The notes under the pieces: model-generated
What the model saw: only the letters and a program-made list of their open reading frames with translations
Told to the model about the DNA's origin: nothing
The model's database searches: none
Assembly (NCBI GenBank): GCA_028727105.1
Contig: JAQYOU010000011.1
Coordinates: 1-55,555 of the forward strand
From: a bacterium
GTDB taxonomy: Bacteria > Bacillota > Clostridia > Lachnospirales > Lachnospiraceae
DNA: 55,555 nt
Direction of reading: 5' to 3'
In this document: in pieces, positions 44,876 to 54,812 of the stretch
Layout of the letters: each line of letters begins with the position of its first letter
Position numbering within the stretch: position 1 is the stretch's first letter
Translations under genes and position numbers: made by a program

Positions 44876-46153
44876 CTACTGCACGGTTGAACTGGTGATG
44901 CCTTCTACCGCTGTATCCATCAGCTGCTGCAGATCCACATGCTCCGGATTTCCGGCAGCAAGTGTGTTTCCGAGGGTGGTTGATGCCGCCCAGAAATTCG
45001 ATCCCAGCCTCTGCAGCTCGGAATACTGAGACTGTTCCAGCACCGCCTGGATCGCTGCGGCGTCCTGGATCTCCGGAGTCTCTGCAGCCTTCAGATTGGC
45101 AGGCCCCTGGCCGCGCATTTGAAAACGAAGCACCTGGTTTTCTTCATTTGCGATGTAATCCGCAAACTTGTGTGCCCATTCGATATGCTCAGAATAAGGA
45201 TTCACTCCTATCATCTTATAGCCGAAATAGCATGCCATCTGAACCTTCTTCCCTGCCACAGTGTAACAGGGCAGCTTCGCAGCTCCGTAGTTACTACCCC
45301 ACGCAGCTTTGATGGCGCTCTCATCCCAGACACCGCTGACACAGGCGATCACGTCGCCGCTCTGGATCCCCTTTATCCAGTCCGGTGTGCTTTTGAAACC
45401 GGGATTTGCCGCGATCTTCAGCAATGCCTCCGCGATGTCCGTACCTTTGATCTCACGTTTTGCATTGTTCCATTCACAGAAATTTGTCACACCGTCGTCA
45501 TTTAATCCGACCTTTAATCCGGTCTGCCCAAAGAAGGAGTACAGATACCAGCCGGAAGACCAGTCCATGGCAAACAGCTTGTTGTTCTTTGCCGCAATGT
45601 TTAAGATCGTATCCAGATCCTGAACATCTTCCTCTGAAAAATACGCTTTATTATAGTACAGGAAGTATCCGTTGTCCGCTGTCAGCGGATAACCATAGAT
45701 CTTGTTGTTGATGGTCATCGCCTCCACGGCGGAAGCCAGATTGTTTTCTTTGATCTCGTCCGGCTTCATGACCTCGGAAGCAGCTCCTCCGGCTGCGATG
45801 GTTCGGATATCACCGTCTGTTGTCGTATACACATCCGGCGCATTCAGCACATCTCCCAGCAGGTTCGAGCGGCACTCGCCCTCCACCATAGGCTCCCACT
45901 CGATGGTAATGTTCGCCTCCGAAGCGTGCTCCTTTGCAAAATTATCTGCGATCACCGCGATCAGCTCTTTGTCTTCCTCACCGGCCCAGACACGAAGCGT
46001 AATGTCTCCGCTTTCTGCCTGACCCGACTGCTGCTCCTGCGGCTCTTTGCCCACGGACGCATCCGCAGCGGTATCCCCCGCGCCGCAGCCACTCAGACTG
46101 ACAGCCGTAAGCACCGCTGCCAGACACATCGCATACACCCTGTTTCTTCTCAT
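44876..46153 (-). CDS. Extracellular solute-binding lipoprotein (carbohydrate type)
   Basis: A 425-residue family-1 binding protein. The signal peptide ends in the lipobox LSGC (Cys about 23), giving a lipoprotein. The mature part begins [16 protein letters not shown] and shows the cluster-B sugar-binding pattern, with VVKPDE-like MKPDEIKE and [14 protein letters not shown]. No ABC permease or ATPase gene is linked. It lies between the GH5 gene (12 bp) and the chemoreceptor gene (13 bp). The likely ligand is a cello-oligosaccharide released by the neighbouring enzyme, by context only. Confidence 0.9.
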   Translation of the reverse strand: MRRNRVYAMCLAAVLTAVSLSGCGAGDTAADASVGKEPQEQQSGQAESGDITLRVWAGEEDKELIAVIADNFAKEHASEANITIEWEPMVEGECRSNLLGDVLNAPDVYTTTDGDIRTIAAGGAASEVMKPDEIKENNLASAVEAMTINNKIYGYPLTADNGYFLYYNKAYFSEEDVQDLDTILNIAAKNNKLFAMDWSSGWYLYSFFGQTGLKVGLNDDGVTNFCEWNNAKREIKGTDIAEALLKIAANPGFKSTPDWIKGIQSGDVIACVSGVWDESAIKAAWGSNYGAAKLPCYTVAGKKVQMACYFGYKMIGVNPYSEHIEWAHKFADYIANEENQVLRFQMRGQGPANLKAAETPEIQDAAAIQAVLEQSQYSELQRLGSNFWAASTTLGNTLAAGNPEHVDLQQLMDTAVEGITSSTVQ

Positions 46154-46165
46154 ATTCTTATCCTC

Positions 46166-47224
46166 TTATCCCTTCATCATATTCACAAACCACTTCCCCG
46201 CATCAGAAAGATCGGAGTTCTTCCAGCCGGAGGTTTTCGTACATTCCGGCCGGATCAGTGCCGAGGTTTCCGATTTGTTGGAAAGATTCCAGATGCAGCT
46301 GCTGATCTGATACTTATCCAGAAGCTTCATCCATTTTTTTGCCTCTGTCTTGTTGATGGCTCCGCTTCCGGAGGCATCACAGATCCCATATTCCGTCACA
46401 AAGACAGGAAGCCCTGCCTTCACTGCCGCCTCCACCTTCTCGCGGAGCTGATCCCTGTGGGTGTCCGCATAAAAATGAAATGCGTACATCAGATTTTTGT
46501 ATCCGGTAATAGGCGAGGCAGCCGCCTGATCCACATCCTGGCTCCAGGTTGGCGTACCTATAATGATTATACCATTTTTATCGTATAATCGTATCGTTTT
46601 TATGACAGATTTTGCATATTTTTTTATCTGTCCCCAATTGGTACCGCCGTTTGGCTCATTACAGATCTCATAGATCACGTGATCTGACTTTGCATAACGC
46701 TTTGCCATGATCTTAAAAAAATTTTTGGCCTGTGCCTGATAGACTGCAGGATCATTGTCACTTAAGATATGCCAGTCTATGATCACATACATGCCAAGCT
46801 TTTCTGCCGCTTTCACTGCATCATAGATCCGCTTTCGCAAAAGCTTCCGGTTTTCCGCGCTTCCGGTGCAATAGCCGTTGTATTCTGCCGTATACATGGC
46901 AAGCCGCACAACCTCCACGCCCCATTTGTCCCGCATGGTGCGCATGGATTTTTCGTTTATATACTGGGGATACCAGGACATTCCGTGGGAGCTGACGCCC
47001 TTTAACTGCACGGCCTTTCCGTTTTTATCCACCAGACTGCTGCCCTTTACGGACAATCTGCCGTATTTCTCAAAGGGTGTTTTTTCCGTGCCCGAAGCGC
47101 CCTTGAGATCAGTGCAAAGCTCCTCCGCGACCCGGGCATCTGCCGTTACCGGAGACTGTGCCATAACCCCCGTAAGCACGATCACAAGCAGCATGCAAAA
47201 AAAACTTCTCCAAATGTTTCTCAT
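46166..47224 (-). CDS. Secreted GH5 (subfamily 2-like) endo-beta-1,4-glucanase
   Basis: A 352-residue cellulase or beta-glucanase. A signal peptide (1-30, ending ADA) exports it. The (beta/alpha)8 domain has acid/base Glu190 in YEICNEPNG and nucleophile Glu278 in PVFVTEYGICD, with His250 in AFHFYADTH and Trp312 in SSCIWNLSNKSE. Motifs such as GTPTWSQDVD and the Ser-Gly-Trp end segment match Bacillus-type GH5_2 endoglucanases. There is no carbohydrate-binding module, dockerin or sortase motif. GGGAGG precedes the ATG. The gene starts 10 bp after proA. Confidence 0.93.
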   Translation of the reverse strand: MRNIWRSFFCMLLVIVLTGVMAQSPVTADARVAEELCTDLKGASGTEKTPFEKYGRLSVKGSSLVDKNGKAVQLKGVSSHGMSWYPQYINEKSMRTMRDKWGVEVVRLAMYTAEYNGYCTGSAENRKLLRKRIYDAVKAAEKLGMYVIIDWHILSDNDPAVYQAQAKNFFKIMAKRYAKSDHVIYEICNEPNGGTNWGQIKKYAKSVIKTIRLYDKNGIIIIGTPTWSQDVDQAAASPITGYKNLMYAFHFYADTHRDQLREKVEAAVKAGLPVFVTEYGICDASGSGAINKTEAKKWMKLLDKYQISSCIWNLSNKSETSALIRPECTKTSGWKNSDLSDAGKWFVNMMKG

Positions 47225-47234
47225 AGGCCCCTCC

Positions 47235-48491
47235 CTAACGGATCTGTCCGTCACCATGGACCACATATTTATAGCTGCAAAGCTCCTCCAGTCCCATCGG
47301 ACCTCTGGCATGAAGCTTTTGTGTGGAAATGCCCATCTCGCAGCCCAGCCCGAATTCTCCGCCATCGGTAAAACGGGTGGAGGCATTCACATAGACCGCT
47401 GCAGAATCCACCATTGCCGTAAACCTTTGTGCACTGCCCGGATCCTTTGTTAGGATGGATTCACTGTGTCCGGTGGAATGGGCTCCGATGTGCGCGATTG
47501 CCTCATCCACATCACGGACCACCTTCACAGCCAGTATATAATCTAAAAATTCCGTATCAAAATCCGTATCAGACGCGGGAGTTCCGTCAATGATCTGCGC
47601 TGCCCGCGCATCCAGACGAAGCTCTACGGGCTGCTTGCCCTCCGCCATGCGCCCATCCACCAGCCGCTCCTTTAATGCCGGCAGGAATTCCCCTGCCGCG
47701 TCCTCCGCCACCAGACATACCTCCATGGCATTGCATACGCTGGGCCGGCTGGTCTTTGCGTTTTCCACGATATCCACGGCCTGTGAAAGATCTGCCGCAG
47801 CGTCCACATAAATATGACAGATACCGGTTCCGGTCTGGATACAGGGAACCTTTGCGTTCTGTACACAGGCATTGATGAGTCCCGCACCGCCGCGGGGAAT
47901 GAGCAGATCCACGTAGCCGGTGGCTGTCATCAAGGCATTGGCACTGTCATGTGTCGTATCCTCGATGAGACTGACAGCATCCATCGGCAGCTTCTTTTCC
48001 GCGAGCCCCTGTCTGAGGGCATGAACGATCGCTGCACTGGAGCGCCAGGCCTCCTTTCCGCATCTTAAGATGCATGCATTTCCGCTCTTGATGGCCAGAG
48101 CAGCCGCATCACTGGTCACGTTGGGGCGACTTTCGTAGATGATGGCTACCACACCCAGCGGACATGCCACGCGGTCGATCTGCAAGCCGTTGGGCCTGCT
48201 GTGACTGTAGCGGATCTTTCCCACCGGATCCGGAAGTGCTGCCACCTGTCGGATCCCCTCCGCCATATCCATGATCCGCTCCTTTGTCAGGCGCAGTCTG
48301 TCCAGCATCACCTCAGAGATGCTTCCTTCCGCTGCTTTCATATCTGCCTCGTTGGCGATCAGAATGGCATTTGTCTCAGACACCAGCCAGTCTGCCATAG
48401 CATTTAACGCTGCATTTTTCTTCGCCGTATCCGCGATCGCCATCTGTGCCTTTGCACTGCGCGCCGCCTCTAAGATCTCTTGTGTTGTCAT
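47235..48491 (-). CDS. proA: Gamma-glutamyl phosphate reductase
   Basis: Reduces gamma-glutamyl phosphate to glutamate semialdehyde, the second step of proline synthesis. The 418-residue aldehyde dehydrogenase-type protein has the catalytic Cys in TGTGICHIY and the typical GLGCEMGISTQKLHARGPMGL near the end. Its ATG overlaps the proB stop as ATGA. It is followed 10 bp later by the GH5 gene, an unusual partner. Confidence 0.97.
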   Translation of the reverse strand: MTTQEILEAARSAKAQMAIADTAKKNAALNAMADWLVSETNAILIANEADMKAAEGSISEVMLDRLRLTKERIMDMAEGIRQVAALPDPVGKIRYSHSRPNGLQIDRVACPLGVVAIIYESRPNVTSDAAALAIKSGNACILRCGKEAWRSSAAIVHALRQGLAEKKLPMDAVSLIEDTTHDSANALMTATGYVDLLIPRGGAGLINACVQNAKVPCIQTGTGICHIYVDAAADLSQAVDIVENAKTSRPSVCNAMEVCLVAEDAAGEFLPALKERLVDGRMAEGKQPVELRLDARAAQIIDGTPASDTDFDTEFLDYILAVKVVRDVDEAIAHIGAHSTGHSESILTKDPGSAQRFTAMVDSAAVYVNASTRFTDGGEFGLGCEMGISTQKLHARGPMGLEELCSYKYVVHGDGQIR

Positions 48492-49261
48492 GCTTTTCCC
48501 TCCCCGATAAATCTGGTGCCGACACGTTTTCCGTCCACGATATCATACAGGATCTCCGGGCGGGCACCGTTTGCAATGACCATGTCAAAGCCGGCCCGGG
48601 TCGCTATCTGTGCCGCGTGTAATTTTGTTGCCATTCCTCCGGTTCCAAGGGAACTGCCGCTGCCGCCCGCCAGTGCCTCGATCTCCGGCGTGATCTCCTC
48701 TACGATCGAGATGAACCGGGCATTTTTGTCCTGTCTCGGATCCGCCGTATACAGTCCGTCAATATCGGACAGGATCACAAGAAGATCGGATCTTACACAG
48801 GTTGCAACGATCGCGCCAAGTGTATCATTATCGCCCACGGAGATCTCTTCCGTGGCGATCGTATCGTTTTCATTGATGATCGGAATAGCCCCCAGCTCCA
48901 GCAGACGAAACATAGTGTTTTCCAGGTTTTGTCTCCGGTCTTCATGATCGAAATCCGCTCCTGTCAGCAGGATCTGTGCAACCACATGATTATACTCCGT
49001 AAACAGACGGTCATAGGTATACATCAGCTCGCACTGTCCCACAGCCGCTGCTGCCTGCTTGGTGGGCATATCCGTGGGCCTCTCGCTTAAGGGCAGCTTT
49101 CCCACGCCCATTCCGATGGCACCGGAAGATACTAAAACCACCTCATGTCCTGCATTTTTCAGATCACTGAGCACCTTTACCAGCTCTTCCACATGACGGA
49201 TATTCAACCGTCCCGTAGGATATGCCAGTGTGGAGGTGCCCACCTTTACTGTAACTCTCAT
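48488..49261 (-). CDS. proB: Glutamate 5-kinase without PUA domain
   Basis: Phosphorylates glutamate in the first step of proline synthesis. The 257 residues form only the amino-acid-kinase domain: VKVGTSTLA, VSSGAIGMG, NENDTIATEE, LSDIDGLYTADP, and GTGGMATKL. The C-terminal PUA domain of longer ProB proteins (about 370 residues) is absent, as in other clostridial forms. It precedes proA with a 4-bp overlap and follows the folate fusion gene by 42 bp. Confidence 0.97.
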   Translation of the reverse strand: MRVTVKVGTSTLAYPTGRLNIRHVEELVKVLSDLKNAGHEVVLVSSGAIGMGVGKLPLSERPTDMPTKQAAAAVGQCELMYTYDRLFTEYNHVVAQILLTGADFDHEDRRQNLENTMFRLLELGAIPIINENDTIATEEISVGDNDTLGAIVATCVRSDLLVILSDIDGLYTADPRQDKNARFISIVEEITPEIEALAGGSGSSLGTGGMATKLHAAQIATRAGFDMVIANGARPEILYDIVDGKRVGTRFIGEGKA

Positions 49262-49303
49262 AACCTTTCCCTTTCGGCTGCCTGCGCAGCCGCTTTCCTT
49301 TCT

Positions 49304-51145
49304 TTATTCATTTGTATGCTTCAGCCGGTGTCTGATCTCTCCAATTAAATAGAGTGATCCAAACACCACACATGTTTCATCCTTGTCCTGCCCGTGCAAA
49401 AGCTCCAGCAAGTGACTGCTGTCCATGCACACAGTGGCGCTGCCGCCCTTTTTTTGAATGAGCGCACACAATTCCTCCGCAGATAATGCCCGGGCACTGT
49501 CCGGTGCCAGCGCATAGATATGCTTTGCCAGGGGCAGGATCAGATCTACCATCGCCTCATAATCCTTGTCTGCCATCACGCCCATAAAAAACGTATAGGA
49601 GTGATCATCGGAAAGCTCCCGCAGGCTCTGCACCAGGGCAGTCACGCCGTGCACATTGTGGGCGCCGTCCAAAAGTACCCGCGGATGCTCACTGACAAGC
49701 TCCATCCGGCCTTCCCACCGGGCATCGCGGATGCCGCGAAACACCGCCTGCTGCGTGATCTCCGGGAAACCGTTGTTTGCCAAAAGTCCTGCCGCCTCTA
49801 TGGCTGCCGCAGCATTTTTTCTCTGATAAGCACCCAGCATACACATCTCATAGCGTTCGTTTTTATAGAGACCGTCAGCATCCAGACTGCCGCTCACCAC
49901 ATAAGGAATCTGAAGCTTCTCACAACGCCCGGTCAGCACATCCATAGCCAGTTCATTCTGATCCATCAGAACCGCATGACTTCCCGTCTTCAGGATCCCT
50001 GCCTTTTCCGATGCGATCTCCGGGATCGTATCACCGAGATATTCCGTGTGCTCCAGTCCGATCCCCGTGATCACCGAAACCAGAGGCGGCGGAATGATAT
50101 TGGTAGAATCCAGCCGTCCTCCCATGCCGGTCTCCAAAATGACCAGATCCACCTGCTGCTCCTTCAAATATAATAACCCAATGGCCAGGCAATAGTCAAA
50201 CATTGTCAGATTGATTCCTTTGGAAACCATCAGATGATGGTTCTGCTCTGTCACAATACGTCCAAGCCTGACCACTTCCTCCCGGGGGATCCGGGCATGC
50301 CCGATGCGGATGCGTTCCGTAAAATCCTCCAGATGGGGGGAGGTAAAAAAGCCTGCCCGAAGCCCTGCCTTTTCACAGATCTCCCGCAGAAACGCCGCTA
50401 CGGAACCCTTGCCGTTCGTTCCCGCGATGTGAACAAAACGCAGTTCCTTCTGCGGATCAGAAAGCCGCTCCATCATCGCAGCCGAGCACTCCACCCCCGG
50501 CGCCCTGCCAAATCGCCTGCTGTTGCTGATCCTGTCTACCAGTTCCTCATACGACAACGTATCCATGGCCCGGTAACAACCCGCTTCCGTCTGCACATAG
50601 TCGAGCTTCACATCTGTTTTCTCACAGCAGGCATCCAGTTCCTCAGAAAACTGGCATGCAAAGGAGATCCCAATACTGACCAGCTCCGGATGAGCCGCAA
50701 AATACCGGTCATAATACCCCTTTCCGTAGCCGCAGCGATTGCCCGATCCATCAAACGCCACACCCGGCACAAGGATCAGTGCGCCCTTCCAGTCCACCGG
50801 CCTTCGCCCGTCCAAAGGGGGCTCCGGCACATGAAAGGTGCCTTCCGCAAGCTCGTTTCTGCTGCACACCTCAAAAAACTCCATATGTTCTTTTTCTTCT
50901 CCGCACACCCGCGGAAATGCCAGCCGTTTACCGGCTGCCCACAGGCGCTCATAGAGTTCCCACAGATCCGCCTCGCTGCCGATGGGTGCATAGCAGTACA
51001 CGGCCTTCGCCTCCTGTAAAAGCGGCAGCTTCCACAATGCTTCGCAGATCGCATGGGAAGCGCTCTGCCGCTCTGCAGCTGCCAACGCCTCCCTGGCTGC
51101 CTGTTTCTGTTTCCGGATCACTGCCTTTCCGGTTCCTGTTTTCAT
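49304..51145 (-). CDS. Fusion: 5-formyltetrahydrofolate cyclo-ligase + folylpolyglutamate synthase
   Basis: A 613-residue protein joining two folate enzymes. Residues 1-190 are a 5-FTHF cyclo-ligase (MTHFS): GSEADLWELYE, LILVPGVAFD and the nucleotide-binding GYGKGYYDRY. Residues about 195-613 are FolC: VHIAGTNGKGSVAAFL (P-loop), FTSPHLEDFTERI, LETGMGGRLDSTN and LLDGAHNVHG. Together they would recycle 5-formyl-THF and add glutamate tails. The start at 51145 follows AGGGAGTAAAGG. No frameshift is needed. It lies 5 bp after the P-type ATPase gene. Confidence 0.93.
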   Translation of the reverse strand: MKTGTGKAVIRKQKQAAREALAAAERQSASHAICEALWKLPLLQEAKAVYCYAPIGSEADLWELYERLWAAGKRLAFPRVCGEEKEHMEFFEVCSRNELAEGTFHVPEPPLDGRRPVDWKGALILVPGVAFDGSGNRCGYGKGYYDRYFAAHPELVSIGISFACQFSEELDACCEKTDVKLDYVQTEAGCYRAMDTLSYEELVDRISNSRRFGRAPGVECSAAMMERLSDPQKELRFVHIAGTNGKGSVAAFLREICEKAGLRAGFFTSPHLEDFTERIRIGHARIPREEVVRLGRIVTEQNHHLMVSKGINLTMFDYCLAIGLLYLKEQQVDLVILETGMGGRLDSTNIIPPPLVSVITGIGLEHTEYLGDTIPEIASEKAGILKTGSHAVLMDQNELAMDVLTGRCEKLQIPYVVSGSLDADGLYKNERYEMCMLGAYQRKNAAAAIEAAGLLANNGFPEITQQAVFRGIRDARWEGRMELVSEHPRVLLDGAHNVHGVTALVQSLRELSDDHSYTFFMGVMADKDYEAMVDLILPLAKHIYALAPDSARALSAEELCALIQKKGGSATVCMDSSHLLELLHGQDKDETCVVFGSLYLIGEIRHRLKHTNE

Positions 51146-51150
51146 AACCT

Positions 51151-53553
51151 TTACTCCCTGTTTTCCCGGCTTTTCATCTTCATGAAAAGCCGGTGGTATC
51201 CTTCGTTCATTTTTTGTATCAGCAGACTCAGATAGCGCAAAAGAGGCTCTGTCAGCATTGCAAACACAATGAGCAGCATCGCGCACTGCTTGGAAATACT
51301 GTTGATCGCAAACAGATGACTGATCTGGCTCACACAGAACAGCCAGCCGACGATCACTCCGATCAGCATGAGCCAATGCGCCTTTGTCATGGGCGATGCG
51401 ATCTTATACAGGATCATAAAACCGACGATCGCAACGATGACCGTGCACGCCGTAGAGACATCCGCCGCGTTCACGGCAAATTCCTGACAGAAAATAACCA
51501 TCGCACTGACCACAAGAAAGTCGGTCAGACCTGCCGGAAGCGCTTTCAGGATCACCTTGGACAAAAACCTTCCCCTGATCCGTTCCTTATTCGGCTCCAG
51601 AGACATGATAAAGCCCGGGATGCCGATCGTAAACATGCTGATCAGCGAGATCTGCGCCGGTTCCAGCGGATATTTTAAGACCATGCATACCGAAAAGATA
51701 GAAAGCAGCATGGAAAAAATGTTTTTTACCAGAAAGAGCGATGCCGTGCGCTCAATATTGTTCACCACGCGGCGCCCCTCCATGACAACTGAAGGCATGC
51801 GCGAAAAATCCGAGTCCATCAACACAAGCTGGGCCACCTGCGAGGCAGCCTCGCTGCCGGATGCCATGGCAATGCTGCAGTCTGCATCCTTTAAAGCCAG
51901 CACATCATTGACACCATCTCCGGTCATCGCCACCGTTTCTCCCCGTGCCTTCATGGCACGCACCAGCGCCCGCTTCTGATCCGGTGTCACCCGGCCAAAC
52001 ACCACATATCTGGTGGCAGCATTGGCAAGCTCCGCCGGCGTCTTTAAGGTGGACACATCTATATAGCGCCCGGCATTTGCGATACCGGCTTGTGCCGCCA
52101 CTTCCGACACTGTCACCGGATTATCTCCGGAGATCACGCGCACCTGTACACCCTGCCTGGCGAAGTAGGAGAACGTTTCCTTTGCGCCGGCACGGATCGG
52201 ATTCGACAGCAAGACATATGCCAGTGTATCTACCTTTCCCGTCAGCGCTGCTCCGCCCGGATCACCGTCATAGGCAGCAAAGACAAGCACACGATAGCCC
52301 GCCCGGGAATGCTCCTCGATCATCTCAGCCTGCGCCGCATACTGCTCCCGCAGAACAAATTCCGGTGCGCCAAGCACAAACCAGGTTCCGGAAAGCCTCG
52401 TGGCAGAATACTTTGTCTTTGACGAAAAGCCCTGCACTCCCTCCGCGCGGATCACAGCCGGTGCATCCGAAAAATGCTCCTGCAAAGCCTCCATCGTCAC
52501 ATTGTCCGGCGCCTGGGCAGCCGCAAATGCCGCCAGCCACTCCTCCACCGGCCTTTCTTCAAACACATCCTCCATAGGCAGCACCGCGTGCACGCTCATA
52601 CGGGGTTCCGTGATCGTTCCGGTTTTGTCCACACAGAGCACATCCACCCGGGCAAGGGTTTCAATGCATTTCATGTTGTGGATCAGTACCTTCTTGCCTG
52701 CAAGGCGCGCGGCACTGACCGCCATGGCCACCGTTGCCATCAGGTACAGCCCCTCCGGGATCATTCCGATGACGGAGGCGACCATACCGGTCACGCTGCT
52801 TTTCAAGTCATTTCCACTGATCACATACTGCTGTACAAACAGAGTGATACCGATGGGAATGATCAGAACACCCACCACCTTTACCAGCTTATTCAGCGCA
52901 CGGATCATCTCCGACTGTTCGCCTTCCTTCAACTTCGTGGCCTGAAGCGTCAGCTTGGAAATGTAGGAATCAGCGCCCACATGATCCAGCCTTGCAATAC
53001 ATTCTCCGGACACGATAAAGCTGCCGGAGAGCAATTCATCCCCCGCACGCTTTACGATCTCATCTGATTCTCCGGTCAGCAGCGACTCATTCACGGAGAC
53101 AGATCCCCGCTGCACCACCGCATCCGCCGGGATCTGGCAGCCGGCCGAAAGGATCACCATATCATCCAGTACAAGTTCCTCTGAGTCCACCGCCACGCGC
53201 GCTCCGTCACGAATGACAGTCACCTTTGCACGCCCTACCAGTGACAGCTCATCCAATACCTTTTTCGCATGGAGCTCCTGCAAGATACCGATCACGGAAT
53301 TTGCAGTGATAACGATCAGAAACGTCAGATCGCGAAAAGAGCCTACCGCTATCAGTAAGATCGCAAGGACCAGAAAAATACCGTTAAAATAAGTAAATAC
53401 ATTCTCTTTTATAATATCCGATGTTGTCTTTGTGGCCGATGAGACACTGGCATTGGTCAGTCCTGCTTCCCTGCGCTCCTGCACCTGTATCTCATGCAGA
53501 CCTACCACCGGATCTGTTTCCACCCGCTCCACCGGGTTTTGGAAATCCTGCAA
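51151..53553 (-). CDS. P-type cation-transporting ATPase, CtpE-like
   Basis: An 800-residue pump. It has actuator TGES (160-163), the phosphorylated Asp309 in CVDKTGTIT, GDGVND of the P domain, and about ten transmembrane helices. M4 reads GMIPEGLYLMATVA (PEGL, residues 266-269), the form seen in CtpE-type proteins and not the PEAL/PEGI of P2A calcium pumps. There are no metal-binding N-terminal domains. Calcium is the cation for CtpE in mycobacteria; here it is an inference. The start is TTG with GAGGG upstream. A promoter lies just ahead. Confidence 0.88.
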   Translation of the reverse strand: MQDFQNPVERVETDPVVGLHEIQVQERREAGLTNASVSSATKTTSDIIKENVFTYFNGIFLVLAILLIAVGSFRDLTFLIVITANSVIGILQELHAKKVLDELSLVGRAKVTVIRDGARVAVDSEELVLDDMVILSAGCQIPADAVVQRGSVSVNESLLTGESDEIVKRAGDELLSGSFIVSGECIARLDHVGADSYISKLTLQATKLKEGEQSEMIRALNKLVKVVGVLIIPIGITLFVQQYVISGNDLKSSVTGMVASVIGMIPEGLYLMATVAMAVSAARLAGKKVLIHNMKCIETLARVDVLCVDKTGTITEPRMSVHAVLPMEDVFEERPVEEWLAAFAAAQAPDNVTMEALQEHFSDAPAVIRAEGVQGFSSKTKYSATRLSGTWFVLGAPEFVLREQYAAQAEMIEEHSRAGYRVLVFAAYDGDPGGAALTGKVDTLAYVLLSNPIRAGAKETFSYFARQGVQVRVISGDNPVTVSEVAAQAGIANAGRYIDVSTLKTPAELANAATRYVVFGRVTPDQKRALVRAMKARGETVAMTGDGVNDVLALKDADCSIAMASGSEAASQVAQLVLMDSDFSRMPSVVMEGRRVVNNIERTASLFLVKNIFSMLLSIFSVCMVLKYPLEPAQISLISMFTIGIPGFIMSLEPNKERIRGRFLSKVILKALPAGLTDFLVVSAMVIFCQEFAVNAADVSTACTVIVAIVGFMILYKIASPMTKAHWLMLIGVIVGWLFCVSQISHLFAINSISKQCAMLLIVFAMLTEPLLRYLSLLIQKMNEGYHRLFMKMKSRENRE

Positions 53554-53613
53554 AAAAACACCCTCTTTCGAAGACCGTTTCCAGCTTTTTTAGTCTCCTT
53601 TTCTCAAAGCTTT

Positions 53614-53642
53614 ATTATAAATTTTTAGTATGAAAAAAGCAA
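53614..53642 (-). promoter_or_regulatory. Promoter of the P-type ATPase gene
   Basis: Minus strand TTGCTT (53637-53642), 17 bp, TATAAT (53614-53619). The -35 overlaps the DegV terminator stem. Confidence 0.75.
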
Positions 53643-53661
53643 GGCGCGATGCCCTGCTTTT
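53632..53661 (-). terminator. Terminator after degV
   Basis: AAAGCAGGGC and GCCTTGCTTT form a stem on the minus strand, followed by TTTC. Confidence 0.75.
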
Positions 53662-53691
53662 CCGCTGTTAATTGTGAACAATTTATAAATT

Positions 53692-54549
53692 TTATACCGC
53701 CAGGATCACGCCTCCGTCGTTCGCATATAAGGAACTGATACCGGCTGTATCAACGATCACGATTTTTTTGAAATGTGCCAGCTTCTCAATCCGATCACGC
53801 ACACGTTTTGCCCGCTCCGGACAATTGCAGTGGGAGATCGCAAGAACCTTTTCTTCACAATTTTTTGTGACCGCCAGCATTTTTTCCACCATGCTCTCTA
53901 ACGCCTTGTTCATACCGCGTGCCTGACCCAGCTGCTGAATGGATCCGATATCCGTAGAGCCCATGACCGGCTTAATGTTCAGAGCGGTAGCAAGAACTGC
54001 CTTTAAGTTGCTCAGGCGCCCGTTTTTTCTTAAGGTTTCCAGGCTTTCCAGTACGAAGAACGTATTCATTTCCGCAATGTAGTTCTCCACCTTCTCTACG
54101 ACCTGTTCAAAGGTCACTCCGGCTTCTTCGAGTTCCTGGATCTTCATGCCGATCAGTGTCTCGCCAATGGACGCCGACTTTGAGTCAAACACATGGATCT
54201 TCACAGGCACGGATCCGTTCGTTGTTTCCTGCTGCTCCTCATACAGTTCCTTTGCCAGCATGGCACTGTTATAGGAGCCGGAAAGCTGGGCAGATAAAGT
54301 GACCATATATACATGCTCGGTGTCCTCGCCAAAGGCATCCATGAAACGGGCCGGCGGGGGACAGGAAGACTTGGGACAATTCGGACTCTCCTTTACCTTC
54401 TGCAAAAAATCCTTCTGATCAAAGCTTGCATCATCCATAAAGTGGTAATCATCCACATCAATCTCCAATGCAACATTCTCAAAATGTGAGTCTTTTTTTA
54501 ACGCATCCGTCAACTCACCACAGCTGTCGATCACGATCTTATAACGCAT
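53692..54549 (-). CDS. DegV family fatty-acid-binding protein (FakB-like)
   Basis: A 285-residue protein of the DegV fold. It binds a fatty acid and presents it to the kinase FakA (not in this window). Motifs: VIDSCGELTD at the N-terminus, SSCPPPARFMDAF, TLSAQLSGSYNSA with the head-group Ser, DSKSASIGE, and LRKNGRLS. The start at 54549 has GGAGGACG upstream. Between it and the divergent gene at 54813 lie two AT-rich dyads. Confidence 0.92.
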   Translation of the reverse strand: MRYKIVIDSCGELTDALKKDSHFENVALEIDVDDYHFMDDASFDQKDFLQKVKESPNCPKSSCPPPARFMDAFGEDTEHVYMVTLSAQLSGSYNSAMLAKELYEEQQETTNGSVPVKIHVFDSKSASIGETLIGMKIQELEEAGVTFEQVVEKVENYIAEMNTFFVLESLETLRKNGRLSNLKAVLATALNIKPVMGSTDIGSIQQLGQARGMNKALESMVEKMLAVTKNCEEKVLAISHCNCPERAKRVRDRIEKLAHFKKIVIVDTAGISSLYANDGGVILAV

Positions 54550-54584
54550 ATCGTCCTCCTGAATCCATGAATTCTATTTCTTCT

Positions 54585-54656
54585 ATAGTATATACACTAT
54601 CAGTAATTACATAATGATTTCTTATATCTTATATCATGTAGTTTTAAATACTACAT
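54585..54656. promoter_or_regulatory. Two dyads in the degV divergent region
   Basis: ATAGTGTATATACTAT (minus strand, about 54585-54600, one mismatch) covers a TATACT -10 candidate for degV. ATGTAGT and ACTACAT (54636-54642, 54650-54656) enclose a TTTAAAT spacer. Both could be operator sites; no matching regulator is adjacent. Confidence 0.4.
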
Positions 54657-54812
54657 ACACAGTAGCATACTTATCAGTATTTGAAAAGGCCTTTTCCCAA
54701 ATTTATAAAAAATTTATTTTCTTTTTGAAAGCATCGCCGGAAATGGCTCGTAAGGATAGCTTGCAGAAAAAAAATATGATACAATGGAACAAAAATATCA
54801 CGGAGTGATCTC

